From contig NZ_JACHNY010000002.1 of assembly GCF_014199625.1 (NCBI RefSeq), positions 124,001 through 188,000 of the forward strand: a stretch of DNA of 64,000 nucleotides, written 5' to 3'. Position numbers and translations under genes: made by a program. Under the pieces are notes generated by a model. It saw only the letters and a program-made list of their open reading frames with translations, was not told the origin of the DNA and made no database searches. Of the stretch, positions 18,782-27,891 are shown one piece after another (the first letter of the stretch is position 1; each line of letters opens with the position of its first letter). This DNA is from Sphingomonas abaci. GTDB taxonomy: Bacteria > Pseudomonadota > Alphaproteobacteria > Sphingomonadales > Sphingomonadaceae.

Positions 18782-18925
18782 ATGTTGTGGACGATTGTCG
18801 TCATTCTTGTGATCCTGTGGCTGCTCGGCTTCAGTCTCCATGTCGCCGGTGGGTTGATCCACATCCTGCTGGTCATCGCGCTGGTCGTCGGCCTGATCCA
18901 GCTGTTCACCGGCCGTCGCGTCTAG
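18782..18925 (+). CDS. Small membrane protein, lmo0937-like
   Basis: A 47-residue protein that is almost entirely hydrophobic: helix 1 at about 3-20 (WTIVVILVILWLLGF), a short turn HVAGG, helix 2 at about 25-43, and a basic end TGRRV. Size and pattern resemble the lmo0937-type small membrane proteins, which are often stress-induced. AGGAG lies in front of the ATG, and the upstream EcfG-type promoter fits stress control. Its stop codon overlaps that of the convergent SDR gene within one CTAG. Confidence 0.85.
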   Translation: MLWTIVVILVILWLLGFSLHVAGGLIHILLVIALVVGLIQLFTGRRV

Positions 18926-19845
18926 GACCCTTGCGCTGATGGAGCCCCACGCTCCATCAGCATACGGCCGATCAGCATCGCCTGCTCGGCCCCGGAGGCC
19001 GGGACGATCTTGGCCGTGCGGTCGGTGATCCGGTCCCAGGCCGCGGCGACACCTTCGGGCGACAACGAATCACCGTGCAGCGCCACGCCGGGGGTCAGCG
19101 TGATATGGGCGCTCTGCACCACGCCCGCTCCCGCCCCGACGATCTGATTGGTCGGCGCGTCGCCCGATACGAGAAACAGCGCGGCCGGCACGATCTTTTC
19201 CGGTGCGAAGAGGTCGAACAGATCGGCCGGGAACAGGCCTTCGGTCATCCGCGTCCCGGCGGTCGGCGCGATGGTGTTGACACGGATGTCGTGCTTGGCC
19301 CCCTCGATCGCCAGCGTGCGCGTTAGCCCGGCGATGCCGAGCTTCGCCGCACCGTAATTGGCCTGACCGAAATTGCCGAACAACCCGCTGGACGACGAGG
19401 TCATCAGTACGCGCCCGTAATTCTGTGCGCGGAACAGGTCCCAGCACGCCTTGGTGACGAAGGCGGAGCCGAGGAGGTGAACGCGCACCACGAACTCAAA
19501 ATCGTCGGTCGTCATCTTGGCGAAGCTCTTGTCGCGCAGCACGCCGGCATTGTTGATGAGGATATGGACGCCGCCCCAGCGCTCGCGGGCGTGATCGACC
19601 ATCGCGGCCATCTGCTCGGGATCGGCGACGCTGCCGCCATTCGCCATCGCTTCGCCACCCGCTGCGACGATCTCGGCCACCACCGCGGCCGCCGCATCCG
19701 ATCGGCCGGTGCCATCGGCTTCGCCGCCCAGGTCGTTGACCACCACCTTCGCTCCGCGCCGCGCCAGTTCGAGCGCATAGGCGCGACCGAGGCCTCCGCC
19801 GGCCCCCGTGACGATGGCGACCTGATCGTCGAACCGGATGGACAT
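18922..19845 (-). CDS. Short-chain dehydrogenase/reductase (3-hydroxyacyl-CoA dehydrogenase-like)
   Basis: NAD(P)-dependent SDR of 307 residues. It has the cofactor motif TGAGGGLGRAYALE, NNAGVLRD, and the catalytic SSSSGLFGNFGQANYGAAK segment (Ser, Tyr, Lys). The QANYGAAKLG and GRAYALELARRGAKVVVNDLG sequences and a C-terminal extension resemble the dehydrogenase domain of peroxisomal-type multifunctional beta-oxidation enzymes, so a hydroxyacyl-CoA substrate is plausible. Unusually, the sequence just before the ATG is a T-tract that ends a hairpin, and the only GGGAG-like ribosome binding site is inside that hairpin. Confidence 0.88.
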   Translation of the reverse strand: MSIRFDDQVAIVTGAGGGLGRAYALELARRGAKVVVNDLGGEADGTGRSDAAAAVVAEIVAAGGEAMANGGSVADPEQMAAMVDHARERWGGVHILINNAGVLRDKSFAKMTTDDFEFVVRVHLLGSAFVTKACWDLFRAQNYGRVLMTSSSSGLFGNFGQANYGAAKLGIAGLTRTLAIEGAKHDIRVNTIAPTAGTRMTEGLFPADLFDLFAPEKIVPAALFLVSGDAPTNQIVGAGAGVVQSAHITLTPGVALHGDSLSPEGVAAAWDRITDRTAKIVPASGAEQAMLIGRMLMERGAPSAQGS

Positions 19846-19878
19846 GAAAAAGGGCGCTCCCGCTAGGTGGAGCGCCCT
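19846..19878 (-). terminator. Terminator hairpin abutting the SDR start codon
   Basis: On the minus strand AGGGCGCTCC (complement 19869-19878) pairs with 19851-19860 across an 8-base loop, followed by a run of T directly before the ATG of the SDR gene. It can terminate the upstream 138-residue protein's transcript. Because it contains the only Shine-Dalgarno-like GGGAG for the SDR, it may also act as an attenuator or occlude translation. Confidence 0.75.
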
Positions 19879-19934
19879 CTCTAGAGATCGGACAACGACG
19901 GTGGCAACCGCCGCGCGTCACGCAGTATTAGGTC

Positions 19935-20351
19935 TTACTTGCCGCCGCGCTGGCGGCACTTGTCGTACTGACCCTTTTTGCAGATCGGATAGCTGGCAAG
20001 CGGGGCTGGCGGCGGGAAGGCCTGGGACGGCGATACCGACGGCACGACGCCGCCATTGACCGTCGCACCCGCCGGGGCTGCGGGACCAGTCGGCTGGTAG
20101 CCACCGACCGGGTCGCCCGTGCTCATGCCACCGGGCGCGGCGGTCGGCGCGGCGGGGGGCGTCGCGCCCGGATCGGCCGGGGGCGGGGTCTGCTGCTGCA
20201 TCGCCGGATCGGCGGGCGTGGCCGGGTCGGCCGGCGTCGCCGGCGCGGCGGGGTCCTGCATCGGCGTCTGCGTTTGCGGAGCGGCCTGCATGTCCTGCGC
20301 CATCACCGGCGCGGCGATCATCGCCGTGGCGGCGAGAAGAAAGAACTTCAT
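19935..20351 (-). CDS. Exported Ala/Pro-rich protein of unknown function
   Basis: A 138-residue secreted protein: signal peptide MKFFLLAATAMIAAPVMAQ, then a low-complexity region of Pro, Ala, Thr, Gln and Asp with a short repeated PADPATPADPA pattern (about 35-60). The tail is distinct, with two cysteines (YPICKKGQYDKCRQRGGK) that could form a disulfide. AGGAG precedes the ATG. No enzymatic domain is visible; a surface or periplasmic structural role is only a guess. A terminator follows. Confidence 0.8.
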   Translation of the reverse strand: MKFFLLAATAMIAAPVMAQDMQAAPQTQTPMQDPAAPATPADPATPADPAMQQQTPPPADPGATPPAAPTAAPGGMSTGDPVGGYQPTGPAAPAGATVNGGVVPSVSPSQAFPPPAPLASYPICKKGQYDKCRQRGGK

Positions 20352-20480
20352 CGGGATTTCTCCTGCGATTGCGAGCGCGGAAAGCGTTCACGCCGCCCCC
20401 TAACGTCCCGCTTTGGACTTTGTTTCGCAGGTGAATTTGGAGGGGCGACCGGACATATTGCCGGCCACCCGCCCCGGAAC

Positions 20481-21152
20481 TCAATCGTAGCGGCGCAAGA
20501 TTCCCGCGAGCTTACCCTGGATACGCACCTGTTGCGGCGCATAGCGCTGAGGATCATAGGCACGGTTGGCGGGGTCGAGCCGCACCATCGCGCCTTCCCG
20601 CCGGAAATATTTAAGCGTCGCCTCCGCCTCCTCGATCAGCGCGACGACGATCTCGCCGTCGCGGGCGATCTCCTGCCGGCGGACCAGCGCATAGTCGCCG
20701 TCGAGGATGCCAGCCTCGACCATCGAGTCACCCGCCACCTCCAGCGCATAATGGTCCCCGGTGCCGAGCAGCGCCGCCGGCACCGACAACATGGTCGATC
20801 CCTCGAATGCCTCGATCGGAACGCCGGCGGCGATCCGGCCGTGCAGCGGGATCTCGACCACGTCGTTGGCGGGCGCGGCGGGCGCCGCCTTGGCGGCGGG
20901 GGGAGCGGAGACGACGGGCGCATCGGTCTTTTCGGGCCGCTCCGGCATCCGCAGCACCTCCAGCGCCCGCGCGCGATTGGGAAGGCGCCGGATGAAGTTG
21001 CGCTCCTCCAATGCCGAGATCAGCCGGTGGACGCCGGACTTCGACTTGAGGTCGAGGGCATCCTTCATCTCCTCGAACGACGGCGAAACGCCCGTCTCCG
21101 CAAGGCGATCGTTGATGAAACAGATCAGTTCGTGCTGCTTGCGCGTGAGCAT
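20481..21152 (-). CDS. lexA: SOS response repressor LexA
   Basis: Repressor-protease that controls the DNA damage response. The 223-residue protein has an N-terminal winged helix ([20 protein letters not shown], helix-turn-helix about 26-50), a long Ala/Pro-rich linker (about 75-97) and the S24 autoprotease domain. The Ala109-Gly110 cleavage site lies in GRIAAGVP, with Ser143 ([10 protein letters not shown]) and Lys181 (TLKYFRR) as the catalytic dyad. GGAGAG precedes the start. Three SOS half-sites lie 15 bp upstream, indicating autorepression. The linker is longer than in E. coli LexA (202 residues). Confidence 0.97.
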   Translation of the reverse strand: MLTRKQHELICFINDRLAETGVSPSFEEMKDALDLKSKSGVHRLISALEERNFIRRLPNRARALEVLRMPERPEKTDAPVVSAPPAAKAAPAAPANDVVEIPLHGRIAAGVPIEAFEGSTMLSVPAALLGTGDHYALEVAGDSMVEAGILDGDYALVRRQEIARDGEIVVALIEEAEATLKYFRREGAMVRLDPANRAYDPQRYAPQQVRIQGKLAGILRRYD

Positions 21153-21167
21153 GGCTCTCTCCGTCCG

Positions 21168-21193
21168 GAACAGACACGGAACCGATACGGAAC
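21168..21193 (-). promoter_or_regulatory. Triple SOS box (GTTC-N7-GTTC-N7-GTTC) of lexA
   Basis: On the minus strand three GTTC elements (plus-strand GAAC at 21168-21171, 21179-21182 and 21190-21193) are spaced by exactly seven bases. The alphaproteobacterial LexA site is GTTC-N7-GTTC, so two overlapping operators are present between moeA and lexA. Confidence 0.88.
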
Positions 21194-21206
21194 AATTTGC
21201 TTGCGG

Positions 21207-22388
21207 TCAAGCGATGACGAGGATTTCCGCCGATTCGCCCGCTTTGGCTGCCGGAGCACCCGCCGGCCGCAGGATCAGGCAGGTCGATCGCGCCAGCGTG
21301 AGCAGCATCGAGCTGTCCTGAATGGTCGAGGCATAGGCGCGGCCATCCTCCAGCCGCGCGCGCAGATAATCGGTGCGGCCGCCATTGGCGGGCAGATCCT
21401 CGCCGAGCAGGGCGTGCGTGGTCACCGGCAGCGGATCGCGCGCCCCCGCCAGGTGCGCAACCACGGGTCGGACGAACAAAGTCGCGGTGACAAAGGCGGA
21501 TACGGGGTTGCCCGGCAGCCCCAGCACCAGCGCGCCGCCCAGCCGGCCCGCCATCATCGGCTTGCCGGGGCGAAGCGCGATGCGCCAGAAATCGATCGCG
21601 CCCCCGGCCGCCAGCAGCGCCGGCCGCACCAAGTCGTGGTCACCGACCGACGCGCCGCCGGTGGTCACCAGCAGGTCGGCCTCGACCGTCCGGAACGCCT
21701 CGGTCAGGACGTCGAGCCGGTCGGGCAGGATGCCAAGGTCGACGATCGCGACCGGCAGGTCGGCGAGCATCGCCGCCAGCATGACGCCGTTCGACTCGGG
21801 CAGTTGCGCGCCGCTCACCGGTCCTCCGGCCGGCACCAGCTCGTCGCCGGTCGCCGCCAACGCGACTCGGACGGAGCGGCGGACCGGCAGGGCGCCATGC
21901 CCGCCGGTCGCCGCCACCGCGATCCGCGCCGGGGTCAGCCGCTCGCCCGCCGCGATCAGCCGGCTGCCCGCATGGAAGTCCAGCCCGCGCGCGCGGACGT
22001 TGCGGCCGCGATGCGCCGGGCCCTCGCCATCGAGCATCAGCCGCTCGGAGTCGCGCGCCGCCTCTTCCTGCACCAGCACGGTGTCAGCGCCAGTCGGCAG
22101 GGCGGCGCCGGTGAAGATGCGGACCGCCTCGCCGGCTGCGACCGTTCCGGCAAAGGGACGGCCGGCCGCGCTTTCGCCAATCACCCGCCAGGGGCCGGGC
22201 AGGTCGGCGAAGCGGATCGCATAGCCGTCCATCGCCGACAGGTCGGCGACCGGCTGAGTCCGAAGCGCCGTGATGTCGTCGGCGGCCCATCGGCCGGCGG
22301 CCTGCCGGATCGGTAGCCTCTCCGTCGCGACCGGCGCGGCCAAGGCGAAGAGACGCGCCTGCGCCTCGGCGACGGGGACCAGCGTCAT
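21207..22388 (-). CDS. moeA: Molybdopterin molybdenumtransferase MoeA
   Basis: Inserts molybdate into adenylylated molybdopterin. The 393-residue protein shows the four-domain MoeA layout: [14 protein letters not shown], then [15 protein letters not shown], the [13 protein letters not shown] barrel, and the MPT-binding domain with [16 protein letters not shown] and [12 protein letters not shown]. Its ATG overlaps the stop of moaC (ATGA), so it is translationally coupled. It ends 54 bp before lexA. Confidence 0.95.
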   Translation of the reverse strand: MTLVPVAEAQARLFALAAPVATERLPIRQAAGRWAADDITALRTQPVADLSAMDGYAIRFADLPGPWRVIGESAAGRPFAGTVAAGEAVRIFTGAALPTGADTVLVQEEAARDSERLMLDGEGPAHRGRNVRARGLDFHAGSRLIAAGERLTPARIAVAATGGHGALPVRRSVRVALAATGDELVPAGGPVSGAQLPESNGVMLAAMLADLPVAIVDLGILPDRLDVLTEAFRTVEADLLVTTGGASVGDHDLVRPALLAAGGAIDFWRIALRPGKPMMAGRLGGALVLGLPGNPVSAFVTATLFVRPVVAHLAGARDPLPVTTHALLGEDLPANGGRTDYLRARLEDGRAYASTIQDSSMLLTLARSTCLILRPAGAPAAKAGESAEILVIA

Positions 22389-22855
22389 GCAATCGTCCAG
22401 TCGCCGGACTTGCCGCCCGACTTGGCGACAACGCGCAGATCCTCGATGATCATCGCCTTGTCCACCGCCTTCACCATATCATAAACGGTGAGGAGCGCGA
22501 CCGAAGCGGCGGTCAGCGCCTCCATCTCCACGCCGGTCGGCCCGTGCGTGCGACACGTGGCGCGCACGGTCACGCCGTGGTCGGTCACCGCCAGGTCGAT
22601 CGCGACACGGCTGAGCGGCAGGGGATGGCAAAGCGGGATCAGATCGGCCGTGCGCTTCGCCGCCATGATCCCGGCGATCCGCGCCACCGCCAGCACGTCG
22701 CCCTTCTTCGCCGATGCGTTGCGGACCAGCGCCAGCGCCTCGGGCGACAGGCGGATGCGCCCCGCCGCCACCGCCTCGCGCGCGGTCGCCGGCTTGTCGC
22801 CGACATCGACCATGCGCGCGGCGCCCTGGTCGTCGAGATGGGTCAGCCCGGTCAT
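22385..22855 (-). CDS. moaC: Cyclic pyranopterin monophosphate synthase MoaC
   Basis: Second step of molybdenum cofactor synthesis. The 156-residue protein starts [21 protein letters not shown] and contains [37 protein letters not shown] and the terminal KSGGKSGDW, all family signatures with the catalytic Lys residues. The start lies inside the trpC stop (ATGA overlap) and its own stop overlaps the moeA start. Confidence 0.96.
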   Translation of the reverse strand: MTGLTHLDDQGAARMVDVGDKPATAREAVAAGRIRLSPEALALVRNASAKKGDVLAVARIAGIMAAKRTADLIPLCHPLPLSRVAIDLAVTDHGVTVRATCRTHGPTGVEMEALTAASVALLTVYDMVKAVDKAMIIEDLRVVAKSGGKSGDWTIA

Positions 22856-23628
22856 CCGACCAGCGCGCGGGTCGCGGTCTCGACATCGTCCTGCCGCATC
22901 AGCGATTCGCCGATCAGGAAGCAGTGGACGCCATGCGCCGCCATCGCGTCGAGGTCGGCGCGGCTGTTCAGGCCGCTCTCGGCGACGAAGGTGCAATCGG
23001 CAGGCGCCAGCGCCTTCAGCCGGTAGGATCGGGACACATCGACGGAAAAGTCGCGCAGGTCGCGATTGTTGCAGCCGATCAGCCGCGAGCGGAGGCGCAG
23101 CGCGCGCTCCAGTCCAGCCTCGTCATGCACCTCGACCAGGCAGTCCATGCCCAGTTCCAGCGCCGCGGCCTCGATCTCGGCAAGCGGTCCGTCGTCGAGC
23201 GCGGCGACGATCAGCAGGATCGCATCCGCGCCGATCGCCCGCGATTCGGCGGCCTGCCAGGGGTCGGCCATGAAGTCCTTGCGGATCACCGGCAACGTCA
23301 CCGCCGCGCGCGCCGCGACCAGATAGTCGTCGGCGCCTTGGAAAAAATGTTCGTCGGTCAGCACCGACAGGCAGGCGGCGCCTCCCGCCTGATAGGCGCG
23401 GGCATGGGCCGGCGGGTCGAAGTCCGGGCGGATCAGTCCCTTGGACGGACTGGCTTTCTTCACCTCGGCGATCAGCGCATGGCCGGCCCTGGCGTCGAGC
23501 GCGGCGCGGAAGCCGCGCGGCGCGCCGGCGGCGGCGATGCGAGCGGCGAGGTCGGCATCGCTGGTGCGCGCCTTGCGGGCGGCGACCTCGCCCCGCTTAT
23601 GGGTCATGATCGTGTCGAGGATGGTCAT
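22852..23628 (-). CDS. trpC: Indole-3-glycerol phosphate synthase TrpC
   Basis: Converts CdRP to indole-3-glycerol phosphate in tryptophan synthesis. A 258-residue TIM barrel with [16 protein letters not shown] (here [13 protein letters not shown]), [51 protein letters not shown] and [12 protein letters not shown], including the catalytic Lys and Glu residues. Its ATG overlaps the trpD stop and its stop overlaps the moaC start. Confidence 0.97.
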   Translation of the reverse strand: MTILDTIMTHKRGEVAARKARTSDADLAARIAAAGAPRGFRAALDARAGHALIAEVKKASPSKGLIRPDFDPPAHARAYQAGGAACLSVLTDEHFFQGADDYLVAARAAVTLPVIRKDFMADPWQAAESRAIGADAILLIVAALDDGPLAEIEAAALELGMDCLVEVHDEAGLERALRLRSRLIGCNNRDLRDFSVDVSRSYRLKALAPADCTFVAESGLNSRADLDAMAAHGVHCFLIGESLMRQDDVETATRALVG

Positions 23629-24620
23629 GAATAGGCGATCCAGGCGGTCAGGAGACGATGCGCCGCGCCGTTGTCGAGCGCTTCGGCGGCGATGGGCACG
23701 GCCTCGGCCAGGGTGGCGGCGCGTCCGGCGAGCACCAGGGCGGCGGCGGCGTTGAGCAGCACCGCGTCGCGGTAGGCGCCGACTTCACCTTTCAGAAGGG
23801 CGTGCAGCGCCTGCGCATTGCGGCGCGCGTCGCCGCCCCGGATCGAGTCGATCGGATGGCGGGCGAGGCCGGCATCCTCCGGCGTGACCCGGCCGGGCAG
23901 GGCCACGCGCCCCACCGGCACGACGATGCTGGCCCCCGCGCCGGACAGTTCGTCCAGCCCCTCCTCGCCCGAGACGACCAGCGCCGCTTCGGTGCCGAGC
24001 TGGTTCAGCGCTTCGGCGTAGAGGGTGGCATAGTCGGGCCGGGCGATGCCGATCAGCTGCCGCGCGACATGCGCCGGATTGGCGAGCGGCCCCATCAGGT
24101 TGAAGATGGTGCGCCGGCCGATGCGGCGGCGGATCGGGGTGATCCGCGCCATTGCCGGATGATGGTTGGCGGCGAAGAGGAAGCAGATGCCCAAGTCGGC
24201 GAGGCTGCGCTCGGCGGTCGCGCCGGCGACGGCCATGTCGAGCCCCAGCGCCTCCAGCGTGTCCGCCGCGCCCGCCTTGGACGAGGCGGCGCGGTTGCCA
24301 TGCTTGGCGACCGGCACGCCGCACGCCGCCACGACCAGCGCCACCGCCGTCGAGACGTTGAGCGTATGATGGCCGTCGCCGCCGGTGCCGCAGACATCGA
24401 TCGCGCCGGCGGGCGCGTCGATCGGGATCAGCCGCTGGCGCAGCGCGCGCGCCGCCTCGGCAATCTCGATCGACGTTTCGCCGCGTTCGGCGAGGGCGGT
24501 GAGGAAACGGGCGATCGACTCGTCGTCGGCGCGGCCGTCGAGCACATCGGCAAAGGCCAACGCCGCGCTCTCGCGGGCCAGCGGGCTGGCGGGATCGGGC
24601 AGCAGGGCGGTGGTGGTCAT
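23625..24620 (-). CDS. trpD: Anthranilate phosphoribosyltransferase TrpD
   Basis: Transfers phosphoribose from PRPP to anthranilate. The 331-residue protein has [18 protein letters not shown] (PRPP-binding glycine loop), [40 protein letters not shown] and the EEGLDELS motif. It starts with [10 protein letters not shown] at an ATGA overlap with the end of trpG, and ends in the same type of overlap with trpC. Confidence 0.97.
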   Translation of the reverse strand: MTTTALLPDPASPLARESAALAFADVLDGRADDESIARFLTALAERGETSIEIAEAARALRQRLIPIDAPAGAIDVCGTGGDGHHTLNVSTAVALVVAACGVPVAKHGNRAASSKAGAADTLEALGLDMAVAGATAERSLADLGICFLFAANHHPAMARITPIRRRIGRRTIFNLMGPLANPAHVARQLIGIARPDYATLYAEALNQLGTEAALVVSGEEGLDELSGAGASIVVPVGRVALPGRVTPEDAGLARHPIDSIRGGDARRNAQALHALLKGEVGAYRDAVLLNAAAALVLAGRAATLAEAVPIAAEALDNGAAHRLLTAWIAYS

Positions 24621-25213
24621 GCCGTCTTGACCCGATCCTCGTCGACCGCGATTCCGGCGTCGCGCAGGAAATTGGCCAGCATCGCATGACCATGTTCGGT
24701 GGCGATGCTCTCGGGATGGAACTGCACGCCGTGGATCGGCAGGTCGCGGTGGCGGAAGCCCATCACCACGCCGTCCTCGGCCCGCGCATTGACCAGCAGC
24801 GAATCGGGGATGTCGTTGACGATCAACGAGTGATAGCGCGTGGCCGTGAAGGGGGAGGGGAGCCCCGCGAACAGTCCGCTGCCGTCGTGCAGCACCGGCG
24901 AGGTCTTGCCGTGCATCAGCCCGCCGCGCTCCACCCGACCGCCGAAATGCTGGCCGATCGCCTGATGGCCCAGGCAGACGCCCAGCAGCGGCCGGCCCTC
25001 GGCGGCGCAGGCCTCGACCAGGTCGAGCGATACGCCTGCCTCGTTGGGCGTGCAGGGGCCGGGCGAGATCAGGAACGCATCCGCTCCCGAGGACAGCGCC
25101 TGGCCTGCGGAGATGGCGTCGTTGCGCACCACCTCCACCACCGTCCCCAGCTCTTGGAGATAATGGACCAGGTTCCAGGTGAAGCTGTCGTAATTGTCGA
25201 CGACGAGGATCAT
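24617..25213 (-). CDS. trpG: Anthranilate synthase component II (glutamine amidotransferase) TrpG
   Basis: Supplies ammonia for anthranilate formation. A 198-residue class I amidotransferase starting [19 protein letters not shown], with the oxyanion loop [11 protein letters not shown], nucleophile Cys80 in [13 protein letters not shown], and the catalytic His-Glu in [13 protein letters not shown]. Several ATG codons lie just upstream (25222 and 25228) with no clear Shine-Dalgarno; the chosen one gives the canonical N-terminus. It is the first gene of trpG-trpD-trpC-moaC-moeA; component I is not in the window. Confidence 0.95.
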   Translation of the reverse strand: MILVVDNYDSFTWNLVHYLQELGTVVEVVRNDAISAGQALSSGADAFLISPGPCTPNEAGVSLDLVEACAAEGRPLLGVCLGHQAIGQHFGGRVERGGLMHGKTSPVLHDGSGLFAGLPSPFTATRYHSLIVNDIPDSLLVNARAEDGVVMGFRHRDLPIHGVQFHPESIATEHGHAMLANFLRDAGIAVDEDRVKTA

Positions 25214-25307
25214 GGCGGCTGCCATAGCGGCCATACACATTCCCGCAAACCCATGGGAGCTATGCGCGCCGGCAATCGTTCTATTCCGGTCTAAAGGAGC
25301 CGCGTCG

Positions 25308-25730
25308 ATGTCCCGCCTGAACCCCAGCCTGTTCCTCTCCCTCGCGGCCGGTGCGCTGACGCTGCTACCCGCCGCCGCGCAGGCGCAGGCCGCCCAGGGC
25401 AAGCCGCCGCAGCGCGTGCGCAGCGTCACGCTACAGGGCAACCAGGCCTGCCCGACGTCGACCGGGGACGAGATCGTCGTCTGCACGCGCAACGACGAGC
25501 CCTATCGTATCCCGAAGAGCCTGCGCGACAGCGGCCCGATCGCCGCACAGAACCAGAGCTGGGTCAACCGCGCCGCGCAGATCGACGAGGTCAGCCGCGT
25601 CGCCGGCGGCCTGCCCGATACCTGCTCGCCGGTCGGCACCGGCGGCCAGACCGGCTGCTCGATGATGTGGAACCGGAATTGGGCCGCCGAGCGGCGCGCG
25701 ATCCAGCAGCAGGAGCAGGCTGGTCGCTGA
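25308..25730 (+). CDS. Exported protein of unknown function
   Basis: A 140-residue protein with a signal peptide ([28 protein letters not shown]). The mature part includes [27 protein letters not shown], with a likely disulfide, and a second pair of cysteines ([14 protein letters not shown]). The pattern GDEIVVC...[10 protein letters not shown] is common among sphingomonad periplasmic proteins of unknown role. AAGGAG precedes the ATG. It is divergent from trpG. Confidence 0.78.
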   Translation: MSRLNPSLFLSLAAGALTLLPAAAQAQAAQGKPPQRVRSVTLQGNQACPTSTGDEIVVCTRNDEPYRIPKSLRDSGPIAAQNQSWVNRAAQIDEVSRVAGGLPDTCSPVGTGGQTGCSMMWNRNWAAERRAIQQQEQAGR

Positions 25731-25892
25731 GAACGGGACGGCCTCGTGACCGTCCTGCCCGGTAAGCCGCGGGGGACGGTGGCGGGAGCGTGAGGGTTGT
25801 CGCGTTGACGGTCGGCAGCCCCGGACACCGGACCTCTACAAGCCTTTTTTTCGTCACCTCGCCTGGCCGAGGAGGCGTGCCCGGAGCGTCGC

Positions 25893-26159
25893 TCACGTGG
25901 GCAGGCGCGCTGCCACGAAATCGGTCAACGCGCCGAACGTCTCCAGCATGTCGCCGTCGACCTCGTCATCCTCGATCAGGATGCCGAGCCGGTCCTCCAG
26001 TTCGGTCAGCACGCCGGCCACCGCCATCGAGTCGAGTTCGGGCAGTGCGCCGAACAGTGGCGTGTCGGCATCGAACGCGGCCACCCGCTCCGCCGACAGG
26101 CCGAGCACCTCGCCCAGCACCTGCCGTACCGCCTGATCGGCCGTCTGCTTCGTCGCCAC
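25893..26159 (-). CDS. Acyl carrier protein, XrtA-system type
   Basis: An 88-residue ACP-like protein with the phosphopantetheine Ser in PELDSMAVAGVL and an acidic composition. The GTG start is preceded by AAGGGGAG at good spacing. It differs clearly from AcpP (the motif is LDSM instead of ADSLD). It is divergent, over 81 bp, from the exosortase-A-associated acyl-CoA ligase, which is likely to load it. Confidence 0.88.
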   Translation of the reverse strand: MATKQTADQAVRQVLGEVLGLSAERVAAFDADTPLFGALPELDSMAVAGVLTELEDRLGILIEDDEVDGDMLETFGALTDFVAARLPT

Positions 26160-26240
26160 GCCGCCATTCTCCCCTTCGCAAGCCTCTATGGATGCGGTCG
26201 CATTAGGCGGCAGGGGTGAAATCGGCAACGGGCCCGCGCT

Positions 26241-27770
26241 ATGAGGGACCTTGTGACCGACCTCGATCCAATCGCCCGCCCGCTCGACCATCTGCCGGTT
26301 CGCGGCGCACCCGATGCGCCTGCCGTGATCGACCGCTTGGGGGCGATGAGTTTCGCCGCGTTGGAGCATGCGGTGGGCGCGCTCGCCGGGTGGCTGGCGG
26401 AACGCGCCCGGCATGGCGACCGGGTGGCGAGCTGGCTGCCCAAGACGCGGGTCGCCTGCATCCTGCCGCTGGCGGCGGCGCGGGCGGGGCTGGTGCATGT
26501 GCCGGTCAACCCGGCTCTTCGCCGGGCGCAGGTGGCGCATATCCTGGCGGACAGCGGCGCTTCGCTGCTCGTCAGCCAGCCGGCGCGGCTGGCGACCCTG
26601 GCCCCCGGCGACCTGGCCCCGGCGATGCGGGTGGCGGTGGAGGCGGACTGCCGGCTGGACGGCCCCGGCCTGCCGGCCTCCCCCGCGGACCCGGCAGCGC
26701 TGGCCGCGATCCTCTATACGTCCGGTTCGACTGGTCGGCCAAAGGGCGTGATGCTGTCGCACGCCAATCTGTGGCTGGGCGCGATCTCCGTGGCGCATTA
26801 TCTGCGCCTGACCCCGGCGGACCGGGTGCTCGCCGTGTTGCCCCTGTCGTTCGATTATGGCCAAAACCAATTGCTGTCGAGCTGGGCGGCGGGTGCAGCG
26901 GTCGCGCCGATCGACTATCTGGCGGCGCGCGACGTGGTGAAGGCGGTCGCCCGGTTTGACGCGACGACCCTGGCCGGGGTGCCGCCGCTGTGGGTGCAGC
27001 TGCTGGAGGCGGACTGGCCGGCGGCGACGGCGGCCGGGCTGCGGCGACTGACCAATTCGGGTGGGGCGCTAACCCCGCGCATGGTGCGGATGCTGCGCCA
27101 GCGTTTTCCCCGGGCCGACCTCTATCCGATGTACGGGCTGACCGAGGCATTCCGATCGACCTATCTCGATCCGGCGCTGGTCGATGCCAATCCCGATTCG
27201 ATCGGTCGCGCCATTCCCTTCGCCGCGGTGGCCCCGGTACGGGCGGACGGCGGTCGCGCCGCCCCCGGCGAGCCGGGCGAGCTGGTCCATGCCGGCCCCC
27301 TGGTCGCGCAGGGCTATTGGCAGGATGCGGCGCGCAGCGCGCAGCGGTTCCGCCCCGCGCCGCCCTGGCTGGGCGAGGGGATGGCGGTCTGGTCCGGCGA
27401 TACGGTGGTCGAGGATGCGGGCGGCCTGCTGCGCTTCGTCGGCCGCGACGACGAGATGATCAAGGTCGCCGGCAACCGCGTCAGCCCGCAGGAGGTGGAG
27501 GAGGCGATCCTGTCCGGCGGCGAGGCCGTGGAGGCGGTGGCAGTCGGCGTCCCCGACGAGCGGCTGGGCCAGGCGATCGTCGCGATGGTGGCGGGCGAGG
27601 CGGATCGCGAAGCGGGGTTGCGCGCCCGGCTGCGCGCGGAGCTGCCCAGTTTCCTTCAGCCGCAGCAGTATCGCTGGTTCGCGGAGCTGCCGCGCAACGC
27701 CAATGGCAAGCTCGATCGCGCCGCCCTCCGCCGGCTGGCGGTGCAGGCACCGATGGAATCCCCGTCGTGA
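26241..27770 (+). CDS. AMP-dependent acyl-CoA/ACP ligase, exosortase A system-associated
   Basis: ANL-superfamily adenylating enzyme of 509 residues. It has the phosphate loop ILYTSGSTGRPKGVMLSH (about 163-180), the A5 motif YPMYGLTEAFRSTYL, the hinge region GLLRFVGRDDEMIKVAGNRVSP and the catalytic Lys in PRNANGKLDRA. The linkage to an ACP, a TIGR03099-like decarboxylase, the ATPase and an asparagine-synthase-like protein places it in the XrtA/PEP-CTERM locus (TIGR03098 type). The true substrate is not known. A GTG four codons downstream is a possible alternative start. Confidence 0.88.
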   Translation: MRDLVTDLDPIARPLDHLPVRGAPDAPAVIDRLGAMSFAALEHAVGALAGWLAERARHGDRVASWLPKTRVACILPLAAARAGLVHVPVNPALRRAQVAHILADSGASLLVSQPARLATLAPGDLAPAMRVAVEADCRLDGPGLPASPADPAALAAILYTSGSTGRPKGVMLSHANLWLGAISVAHYLRLTPADRVLAVLPLSFDYGQNQLLSSWAAGAAVAPIDYLAARDVVKAVARFDATTLAGVPPLWVQLLEADWPAATAAGLRRLTNSGGALTPRMVRMLRQRFPRADLYPMYGLTEAFRSTYLDPALVDANPDSIGRAIPFAAVAPVRADGGRAAPGEPGELVHAGPLVAQGYWQDAARSAQRFRPAPPWLGEGMAVWSGDTVVEDAGGLLRFVGRDDEMIKVAGNRVSPQEVEEAILSGGEAVEAVAVGVPDERLGQAIVAMVAGEADREAGLRARLRAELPSFLQPQQYRWFAELPRNANGKLDRAALRRLAVQAPMESPS

Positions 27771-27891
27771 CGACGGGCCGTCGAGGTTCGAAAATCATCG
27801 TGGCGAACCGGAATGGACGTGGCATGGGCGCTCCGTCACGCGACCACGGGGCTTTCATGACGCGATCATCCCGATCGCTGAGGGATCGGAT

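Noticed and set aside
20274..22316. Plus-strand open frame of 680 codons
   Set aside because: It is antisense to lexA and moeA, both of which have complete motifs on the opposite strand.
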